Shown here: in pieces, positions 57,458 through 62,784 of the stretch
Layout: each line of letters starts with the position of its first letter
Numbering within the stretch: the first letter of the stretch is position 1
Source of the DNA: an uncultured Prevotella sp.
Lineage (GTDB): Bacteria > Bacteroidota > Bacteroidia > Bacteroidales > Bacteroidaceae
Assembly: GCA_900315765.1 (NCBI GenBank)
Contig: ONAK01000015.1
Coordinates: forward strand, 1-62,784
Direction of reading: 5' to 3'
Length of the DNA: 62,784 nt
Position numbers and translations under genes: made by a program
Notes under the pieces: generated by a model
What the model saw: only the letters and a program-made list of their open reading frames with translations
Database searches by the model: none
What the model was told of the DNA's origin: nothing

Positions 57458-59317
57458 ATGAAGAAACTATCACTACTCTTTTTGGCGATGGCCTTTGTCT
57501 GCATGGCGAAGGCCGAGGATGGTCACAAGCTGTGGCTTCGCCAGACACCTGTAAACAAGGCTGTTGTTACCGGACCTGAATGTATCGCAGCCCAGGAACT
57601 AAGAACCTATAGCAATCACGATGTCACGCTGAAGCTCGATGCTGCGTTGCAAGACGATGAGTATCAAATCAGCAAGAATGTGATCACCGCTAAGAACGAG
57701 ACGGGGCTGCTCTATGGCGCCTACGCTTATCTTCGTGGCGAGACCACCGGCAGCAAGCCTTTCTATAAGCTCCGCATCCTGAACCACTGGGACAACCTCA
57801 ATGGCACCATCGAGCGCGGCTATGCCGGACTCAGCATCTTCTGGAACAAACCGCTCGATGCCCAGCTAATCAAGGACTATGGCCGCGCCAATGCCTCTAT
57901 CGGCATCAATGGCACCGTGCTCAACAATGTCAATGCATCGCCCAAGATGCTGTCTGCCGAGTATCTCAGCAAGGTCAAGCAGTATGCCGATATCCTGCGC
58001 CCTTATGGCATCAAGGTCTATCTGTCGGTCAACTTTGCTTCGCCCATGTCTGTTCCCGTCAAGGGCGTCAACAGGGGGAAGGTGCTGAAGACGGCCGACC
58101 CGCTCAACGCTCAGGTAAAGGCCTGGTGGAAGGCCAAGGCCAAGGAGATCTATGCACTGATTCCCGACTTTGGCGGATTCCTGGTGAAGGCCAATTCCGA
58201 GGGTCAGCCTGGACCATTCGATTATAAGCGCACCCATGCCGATGGTGCCAACATGCTGGCCGATGCCGTGAAGCCTTTTGGGGGCATCATCATGTGGCGC
58301 AGCTTTGTCTATGGCGCAGCCCATGCCGGCGAGGATCGTGTCAAACAGGCTGTCAGTGAGTTTGCCGGTCTCGATGGCAAGTTCCGCGATAATGTCATCC
58401 TGCAGTCTAAGAACGGTCCCCTTGATTTCCAACCCCGCGAACCATACGCTCCTATCTTCGATAACATTAAACACACCAAACAGATGGCTGAGCTCCAGAT
58501 CACACAGGAGTATCTGGGGCAGAGTCGCCATCTCGTCTATCTCGCCCCCATGTGGCGCGAGTTCTTCGGTTTCGTAGCCCCAGAGAAGCTCGTCGGCATC
58601 GCAGGCGTGGCCAACATTGGTCTCGACACCAACTGGTGCGGCCATCATTTCTCTCAGGCCAACTGGTACGCCTTCGGCCGCCTCGCCTGGAACCCCATGC
58701 TCACCAGCGAGAAAATCGCAGAAGAATGGCTGTCTCAGACATTCGACAAGATGTCATCTCGAGCGCAGTCGAGAGATCTCTCACCTCTCCTCAGCATGAT
58801 GCTCCGCTCACGCGAAGCCTGCGTCGACTACATGATGCCCATTGGTCTGCACCACATCTTCACCTTCGACCACCACTATGGTCCTGGTCCCAGCGAGTAT
58901 CAGCCCCATGCCCCCATCGAGTGGTGTCCGGTCTACTATCACAAGGCCAACAAGGATAGCATCGGTTTCAACCGCACCCATACAGGTTCCAATGCCACAG
59001 CCCAGTATCGCGAGCCTTACTGCTCTATCTACGACAATATCAACACCTGTCCAGAGCGTTATCTGTTGTGGTTCCACCGTGTGCCTTGGACCTATCGTTT
59101 CAAGAGCGGACGCACGGTTTATGAGGAGATGGAGTATCATTACACGCGTGGTGTGAACGAGGTAGAGGATTTCATTCGTATTTGGAATGAGGCCAAACCC
59201 TACATCGATGCCCAGCGCTGGCAAGAGGTCGACGCCCGTCTCCAGCATCAACTCCAAAACGCCCAACACTGGCGCACTACCTGCCTAACCTACTTCAAAA
59301 GCTTCACCCCCCAGTGA
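57458..59317 (+). CDS. GH67 alpha-glucuronidase
   Basis: The protein (ATG at 57458 or 57452) has a signal peptide (SLLFLAMAFVCMAKA) and the GH67 barrel: VKANSEGQPGP with the general acid Glu250, KNGPLDFQPREP with Asp325, and LQITQEYLGQSRH with Glu353 as the base pair of the inverting mechanism (numbering from 57452). GVANIGLDTNWCGHHFSQAN and YMMPIGLHHIF follow. It removes (4-O-methyl-)glucuronic acid from the non-reducing end of xylo-oligosaccharides and fits with the GH8 enzyme and the hexuronate transporter in this window. Residues SSRAQSRDLS (58752-58781) are coded by an arm of the dispersed palindromic element inserted in frame, in a region that is a short loop in relatives. The stop codon lies inside its own terminator hairpin. 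Confidence 0.94.
   Translation: MKKLSLLFLAMAFVCMAKAEDGHKLWLRQTPVNKAVVTGPECIAAQELRTYSNHDVTLKLDAALQDDEYQISKNVITAKNETGLLYGAYAYLRGETTGSKPFYKLRILNHWDNLNGTIERGYAGLSIFWNKPLDAQLIKDYGRANASIGINGTVLNNVNASPKMLSAEYLSKVKQYADILRPYGIKVYLSVNFASPMSVPVKGVNRGKVLKTADPLNAQVKAWWKAKAKEIYALIPDFGGFLVKANSEGQPGPFDYKRTHADGANMLADAVKPFGGIIMWRSFVYGAAHAGEDRVKQAVSEFAGLDGKFRDNVILQSKNGPLDFQPREPYAPIFDNIKHTKQMAELQITQEYLGQSRHLVYLAPMWREFFGFVAPEKLVGIAGVANIGLDTNWCGHHFSQANWYAFGRLAWNPMLTSEKIAEEWLSQTFDKMSSRAQSRDLSPLLSMMLRSREACVDYMMPIGLHHIFTFDHHYGPGPSEYQPHAPIEWCPVYYHKANKDSIGFNRTHTGSNATAQYREPYCSIYDNINTCPERYLLWFHRVPWTYRFKSGRTVYEEMEYHYTRGVNEVEDFIRIWNEAKPYIDAQRWQEVDARLQHQLQNAQHWRTTCLTYFKSFTPQ
58752..58781 (+). repeat. In-frame arm of the dispersed palindromic element inside GH67
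   Basis: TGTCATCTCGAGCGCAGTCG plus AGAGATCTCT is the arm sequence found in the intergenic copies (compare TGTCATCCCGAGCGTAGTCG at 60060). It contains the local palindrome AGAGATCTCT and is read without a stop through the GH67 frame. Confidence 0.85.
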
Positions 59318-59328
59318 AGCTTTTTTTT
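59297..59328 (+). terminator. GH67 terminator overlapping the stop codon
   Basis: AAAAGCTTCAC / GTGAAGCTTTT form an 11-bp stem with a CCCCCCA-type loop, followed by eight T; the TGA stop (59315-59317) is part of the 3' stem. Confidence 0.9.
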
Positions 59329-59339
59329 ATTAAACAGCC

Positions 59340-59610
59340 GCAGAGATGTCTCCACGCGCCGCTCTGTCATGTCGAGCCCTCCCCCTCATGTCATGTCGAG
59401 CCCTCCCCCTCATGTCATCCCGAGCCCTCCCCCCTCATGTCATCCCGAGCCCTCCCCCTCATGTCATCCCGAGCAACGTCGAGGGATCTCTGCGGCTTAG
59501 CCGCTTGCGCCCTAAGGCGCATTCATGAGATGTCTCCACGCGCTTACGCTTGGTCGACATGACAAGGGAGGAGGAAAGGCATTTAATCGACATGACAAAT
59601 GGAAAGAAAA
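59340..59610. repeat. Palindromic element with 5' tip array, left of the GIY-YIG gene
   Basis: About five ~25-bp units ending TGTCAT(G/C)(T/C)CGAGCCCTCCCC (59365-59460) lead into a full ~109-bp element (about 59463-59571). That element has left arm TGTCATCCCGAGCAACGTCG, mini-hairpins GCGGC-TTA-GCCGC and TGCGCC-CTAA-GGCGCA, and right arm GAGATGTCTCC...GGTCGACATGACA, followed by one degenerate extra right tip (59590-59600). The gap holds no gene. Confidence 0.85.
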
Positions 59611-59636
59611 AACGCTCATAAAAAATCCCAATAATA

Positions 59637-59668
59637 TTTGCAAATTCCTTAAATAATTTGTACCTTTG
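59637..59668 (+). promoter_or_regulatory. Complete promoter of the GIY-YIG gene
   Basis: TTTG (59637-59640), 20 nt, TACCTTTG (59661-59668), 7 nt before the ATG at 59676: full consensus and a very short leader. Confidence 0.75.
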
Positions 59669-59675
59669 CCGAATC

Positions 59676-59957
59676 ATGTTCAAACGATATTACACATACA
59701 TCTTAACCAATAAAAATAACACAACGTTATATATTGGTGTGACTAACGACCTGGAAAGGCGTGTGGCCGAACATCGGTCTGGTATGATTCCAGGCTTCAC
59801 CCAGATGTACAATTGCCACAAGTTAATATACTTCGAAGAGTATTCGAACGTAGAGATGGCCATCGCCCGAGAAAAACAACTGAAAAACTGGTCAAGGGCG
59901 AAAAAAGAAGCCCTAATCGCCACTAAAAACAAAGAGTGGGAGGATTTAATGCCGTGA
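59676..59957 (+). CDS. Small GIY-YIG nuclease between two copies of the palindromic element
   Basis: The start at 59676 (MFKRYYTYILTNKNNTTLYI) gives 93 residues. The GIY-YIG core is present: YYTYIL, LYIGVTNDLERRVAEHR with the catalytic Arg and Tyr region, and FEEYSNVEMAIAREKQLKNWSRAKKEALI with the metal-binding Glu. It is the one-domain UPF0213/YhbQ-like type that nicks or cuts DNA. Flanking it on both sides are nearly identical ~109-bp palindromic elements in the same orientation, with nothing else between. That layout is expected if the nuclease and the repeats move or spread together, but chance insertion cannot be excluded. It has its own full promoter. Confidence 0.88.
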   Translation: MFKRYYTYILTNKNNTTLYIGVTNDLERRVAEHRSGMIPGFTQMYNCHKLIYFEEYSNVEMAIAREKQLKNWSRAKKEALIATKNKEWEDLMP

Positions 59958-59969
59958 TGATATCACGTC

Positions 59970-60237
59970 ATTACTAAGAGATGTCTCCACGCGCTCCCGC
60001 TTGGTCGACATGACAAGGGGGGAGAGTATTGTCATCCCGAGCGCCATTCCTCCCCACCTTGTCATCCCGAGCGTAGTCGAGGGATCTCTGCGGCGTAGCC
60101 GCTTGCGCCCTAAGGCGCATTCATGAGATGTCTCCACGCGCTTACGCTTGGTCGACATGACAAGGGAGGGAGAAGAACCGCTTGGTCGACATGACAAATG
60201 GAAAGAAAAACCGCTTGGTCGACATGACAAGGGGGAT
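59970..60237. repeat. Palindromic element copies right of the GIY-YIG gene
   Basis: First a lone right arm (GAGATGTCTCCACGCGCTCC to GGTCGACATGACA, about 59979-60015), then a left-tip unit (60029 on). Next is a full ~109-bp element (about 60060-60165) almost identical to the one at 59463-59571 (mini-hairpin GCGGC-GTA-GCCGC instead of GCGGC-TTA-GCCGC). Two more right-tip units (CCGCTTGGTCGACATGACA at about 60178 and 60211) follow. The rest of the gap to 60326 is AT-rich without a gene. Confidence 0.85.
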
Positions 60238-60326
60238 GAAAATGAACAAAAACTGCATATTTTCCTTGTAAAAAGTAGTTTTTTGAACTTTTTTTGAGGT
60301 TTTTGCAAAAAAAGAAGCTTAATTCT

Positions 60327-60357
60327 TTTGTTTACTGCAATTTTTGCTGTATCTTTG
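60327..60357 (+). promoter_or_regulatory. Complete promoter of the FimB/Mfa2-like gene
   Basis: TTTG (60327-60330), 19 nt, TATCTTTG (60350-60357), 42 nt before the ATG. Confidence 0.7.
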
Positions 60358-60399
60358 CATAAACAAAGAAAATTACTGAATTAAATTAATTATTAAAAA

Positions 60400-61257
60400 A
60401 TGAAACACCATAAACTATCTCTACTATATAGTTTATTGTTTTGCGCGGTGGTATCGTGCGAGAAACCGATTATTCCGGGGACGGAGGAAAAGGGTAACCT
60501 GACGGTCAGCATCATGCAAATAGAACAGATGCCCTTTGGAGGGGGCATTACCCGCGGGGCGATATCACAAAACTGCACACGACTGAACTTCGCCATATAT
60601 GATTCGCTCGGCACACGCGTCCGACAGATCAACCAGGTATCAAACGACAAAGACTTTGGCACAGCAGGATTCCAACTGTCAAAAGGCAACTATAAAGTGG
60701 TGGTGCTGGCGCATAGCAGCAACGGCAACCCAACCATGACCAACTACCGGAAGATTCAATTCAAAAACGACGATGGTTTTACTGACACCTTCCTGTGCTA
60801 CGACAGCATAGAGATAGCCGATAAACCCGTCAGCCTCCCGGTGAGTCTCACTCGCATCGTGTCATTGTGCCGTTTTGTGATTTCCGATACCATCCCCTCT
60901 CATGTGTCACGCATGCGTTTTCTGTATACCGGCGGCTCTGGCGCTTTTGATGCCACAACAGGTCTGGGTTGCGTGAACAGCAAACAGTCTGAGTTCTTCG
61001 CTGTGGAGCCTGGGCAGGCAGCCTCTACCTTCGACCTATACACCTTTCTGAAGGAAGACCAAGGCTCATTACATCTGCAGGCCACAGCCTACGATGCCAA
61101 AGATAATGTGCTGAACGACCGCGAGTTTGACATCCCCATGAAACGTCGCCAGATATCGAAAGTATCAGGACAGTTTTTCAACACCTCAACATCAGGACTA
61201 ACCGTTATCATCGCATTCGATCCTGAATGGGAAGGAGAACAGGAAATAAACTATTGA
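60400..61257 (+). CDS. FimB/Mfa2-like fimbrial anchor lipoprotein
   Basis: The 285-residue protein has a lipoprotein signal with lipobox VVSC (Cys20). A beta-rich body follows with TRLNFAIYDSLGTRVRQINQ and FQLSKGNYKVVVLAHSSNG, and the segment SLTRIVSLCRFVISD. These features match the FimB/Mfa2 family, outer-membrane lipoproteins that anchor and terminate fimbriae of the Bacteroidales type V class. No fimbrillin shaft genes of the usual cluster follow on this strand; the next gene is a convergent lipoprotein 7 bp away. A stand-alone surface lipoprotein role is possible. Confidence 0.7.
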   Translation: MKHHKLSLLYSLLFCAVVSCEKPIIPGTEEKGNLTVSIMQIEQMPFGGGITRGAISQNCTRLNFAIYDSLGTRVRQINQVSNDKDFGTAGFQLSKGNYKVVVLAHSSNGNPTMTNYRKIQFKNDDGFTDTFLCYDSIEIADKPVSLPVSLTRIVSLCRFVISDTIPSHVSRMRFLYTGGSGAFDATTGLGCVNSKQSEFFAVEPGQAASTFDLYTFLKEDQGSLHLQATAYDAKDNVLNDREFDIPMKRRQISKVSGQFFNTSTSGLTVIIAFDPEWEGEQEINY

Positions 61258-61264
61258 GCACGGT

Positions 61265-62572
61265 TTAATAGCTTACATCTATCACAGGGCGAAAGAAAAT
61301 GGTTGGCGAATAGCCTGTAAAGGCATTCTCGGTGATGGTGCGTTTGGTACTACCACTCAGTGTCAACGTCATCAGCTCGTTGTCCTTGGTGCAATAGTAG
61401 GTGCCGGGTTCCACCATGAAATTCGTGTTATCTGTAGCGCTCGCATCGTAAAGCGTTGCGTTTGTCAGGAAATAACGGCATTCTTCTACAGTAGGCAGTC
61501 GCCATTCCCCAACAGCCCATGCTGGTTTGTTGATACTTTTTGAGAGGGCGTTCATCATCGATTCGTTGGTTATGCCAGCTGAATGCTTACGTCGTAACAG
61601 TACAACGGTTCTTTTTGATTTATCTACCGAAACTACATAATAGCCATAATAATCGTGACCAGCCACGGGGTGCATCACAGGCTCGTCTTTGGTGTTATCG
61701 GCTTTCTGATACTGGTATTCTATGGAATCTGTTCCTTCCCAGGAAGGGTCAGAGAGCGAACCGACCAGAAATGTTTTGATGCCCTCACGCAAGTCGACGT
61801 TCAGTTTCACAAAGTGGTTCTTTTTAAGGGGCGCGTTCGACAGGTAAGTATATTCTTTAGTGTTGTCGACCGTCTTCAGTCGCAGGATGACCGAGGGGTT
61901 TCCTTTCGATGGCAACGAGAAGACCGAATCGCCGGTGTATGTCCATACCCCCTCTTCCTGCGTCTTTTTCTTGAGTGCTATTCTAATGGAGTCTATGTCG
62001 GTGGTATATTTTCCGTTGAGTCGGATATGCTTGTACATCGGACCGATCATCATCTCTGTGCCGATGATGTCATCGGGTATGCTATGAGCGATGATGTCTT
62101 TAATGCAGATAACCTCTCGGCTCATCGTAATGTCGGATTGTGTTGTTTCTCCTTCTTCGAGTGTGGTAGTGGTTGTTCCTAATATTAAATCGGTCAGTAC
62201 TCTTCCATTATTTAGTTTGATGATACTGCTATCGGTTACGGTGCTTTGAGAGGGAAGATTATAGGCAGAGAGGTCGTTGCTTCCGATGGCTATCAGTTTT
62301 ACTTCTCCGGGTTTGGTGGTGATGGGGGTATTGTTTTTTAAGTTTTCTGGACTAATCGTATCGGTGCAGAGGCCTTTGGGATTAAAGATGTATATTTTTC
62401 CTTCTTTTGGTTTGGCGGTTTCATCGATAGAGCGTGTCATGACTTTGAGTCTGCTCATGTTTTTTTCCAGGCCTTGGTAAGTTGTGTCGTCTTGGTTACA
62501 GCCTCCAAGGCCAAGTATCCCGACGAAGGCAGTTATTGCTGCATAATACAATTTAAGTTTATTCATAATCAT
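61265..62572 (-). CDS. Fimbrillin-like surface lipoprotein
   Basis: The 435-residue protein has a lipoprotein signal (lipobox LGGC, Cys25), and an N-terminal half with fimbrillin-like features (KVMTRSIDETAKPKEGKIYI, SNAPLKKNHFVKLNVDL). The C-terminal part (about 290-435) contains WAVGEWRLPTVEECRYFLTN and ends TIFFRPVIDVSY, a pattern found at the ends of Bacteroidales fimbrial tip-like lipoproteins. It may be the tip subunit that goes with the FimB/Mfa2-like protein on the opposite strand. I do not recognise a named family with certainty. Its promoter is complete (62593-62623). Confidence 0.6.
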   Translation of the reverse strand: MIMNKLKLYYAAITAFVGILGLGGCNQDDTTYQGLEKNMSRLKVMTRSIDETAKPKEGKIYIFNPKGLCTDTISPENLKNNTPITTKPGEVKLIAIGSNDLSAYNLPSQSTVTDSSIIKLNNGRVLTDLILGTTTTTLEEGETTQSDITMSREVICIKDIIAHSIPDDIIGTEMMIGPMYKHIRLNGKYTTDIDSIRIALKKKTQEEGVWTYTGDSVFSLPSKGNPSVILRLKTVDNTKEYTYLSNAPLKKNHFVKLNVDLREGIKTFLVGSLSDPSWEGTDSIEYQYQKADNTKDEPVMHPVAGHDYYGYYVVSVDKSKRTVVLLRRKHSAGITNESMMNALSKSINKPAWAVGEWRLPTVEECRYFLTNATLYDASATDNTNFMVEPGTYYCTKDNELMTLTLSGSTKRTITENAFTGYSPTIFFRPVIDVSY

Positions 62573-62592
62573 TTTTGTTTTTTAAGTTTATG

Positions 62593-62623
62593 CAAAGATA
62601 CAGCATTTTTTGCAGCATACAAA
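62593..62623 (-). promoter_or_regulatory. Complete promoter of the fimbrillin-like gene
   Basis: On the - strand TTTG (62623-62620), 19 nt, TATCTTTG (62600-62593), 20 nt before the ATG at 62572. Confidence 0.7.
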
Positions 62624-62704
62624 AGAATTAAGCTTTTTTTTTTGCAAAAACCTCAAAAAAATCGTTTTTTATAGTATTTCTAAATGGAAACACGGGGACA
62701 GGTC

Positions 62705-62784
62705 TGAAGTGAACCCCAAAGTTTGGACGGATTAAACACTATTGCTCATTTGGAATTGAGTCCGGTATTGTACTGGGCTCATTC
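62705..62784 (-). mobile_element. End of an IS3-family insertion sequence, cut by the window edge
   Basis: TGAAGTGAACCCCAAAGTTT (62705-62724) resembles the terminal inverted repeat of IS150-group IS3 elements. Inside it lies the end of a transposase reading frame. The element continues beyond the window. Confidence 0.75.
62732..62784 (-). CDS. IS3-family transposase OrfB, C-terminal fragment
   Basis: The last 16 codons before the TAA at 62734-62732 read MSPVQYRTQFQMSNSV, the typical (K)xxSPVQYR end of IS150-type OrfB (DDE transposase, rve domain). Only the tail is in the window; the stop lies about 27 bp inside the IS end, the usual spacing. Confidence 0.75.
   Translation of the reverse strand, partial: MSPVQYRTQFQMSNSV

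Noticed and set aside
1-62784. tRNA or rRNA genes
   Set aside because: No cloverleaf with a GTTCGAATCC-type T arm or rRNA signature was recognised on either strand; a covariance-model scan would be needed to exclude all of them.

Overview
The window looks like chromosomal DNA of a Bacteroidales bacterium, most likely Prevotella or a close Prevotellaceae relative. The evidence is the TAnnTTTG -7 promoter box in front of many genes, the general lack of Shine-Dalgarno sequences, TonB-dependent receptors, type IX secretion (PorE and a protease with a Prevotella-style YDLQGRR...KGIY tail), a smalltalk micro-gene, Bacteroidetes-only families (DUF4374, DUF4954, DUF5056, DUF6249) and several secreted plant-polysaccharide glycosidases. 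The genus call is inference.

Layout. 0-7 kb: palindromic repeat, smalltalk gene, a broken EamA transporter, a siderophore/heme-type outer-membrane pair (DUF4374 lipoprotein plus TonB receptor, like XusB/XusA), an orphan double-Cache sensor and a GH8 xylan enzyme. 7-10 kb: AT-richer topB and a ParE-type toxin-antitoxin pair. 10-14 kb: porE facing a four-gene ECF-sigma/PspC envelope operon. 14-19 kb: rRNA methyltransferase, thyA-folA, cytochrome c maturation pair and a one-domain voltage-gated channel. 19-24 kb: inositol-phosphate synthase, BtuB-like receptor, dnaA. 24-28 kb: tight operon of a ribonucleotide-reductase-like module, folB, a cell-wall amidase and an MCE lipid-transport protein. 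28-34 kb: nitroreductase, hexuronate-type MFS transporter, and a histidine kinase translationally coupled to a degenerate kinase-like sensor. 34-39 kb: typA, rpsO and a TonB receptor with two frameshifts. 39-52 kb: clpB, M6 protease, fumarase, M16 peptidase, DUF4954, hflX, nagB. 52-60 kb: GH97, GH35 and GH67 glycosidases, then a GIY-YIG nuclease between two nearly identical palindromic elements. 60-62.8 kb: two fimbrillin-type lipoproteins facing each other, and the end of an IS3-family element.

How the genes work together. GH8 (exo-oligoxylanase type), GH67 alpha-glucuronidase and the ExuT-like transporter fit breakdown of glucuronoxylan and uptake of hexuronate, although they are scattered and no SusC/SusD pair is present. 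PorE, the M6 protease and the amidase/MCE operon serve the envelope and secretion. typA, rpsO, hflX, rsmF-like and clpB are translation and stress housekeeping.

The most unusual signal is repetitive DNA. (1) A dispersed palindromic element with TGTCAT...ATGACA ends and internal mini-hairpins flanks the GIY-YIG gene on both sides, seeds tandem arrays at its tips, is interrupted by another palindrome nest at 54.4-55.0 kb, and one arm is inserted in frame inside the GH67 gene. (2) Short near-repeat word ladders occur both between genes and in frame inside at least six genes. (3) clpB carries a CTAG-rich insert with a perfect 20-bp palindrome. Three decayed transport genes (EamA, SLC13-type, TonB receptor) also lie in the window.
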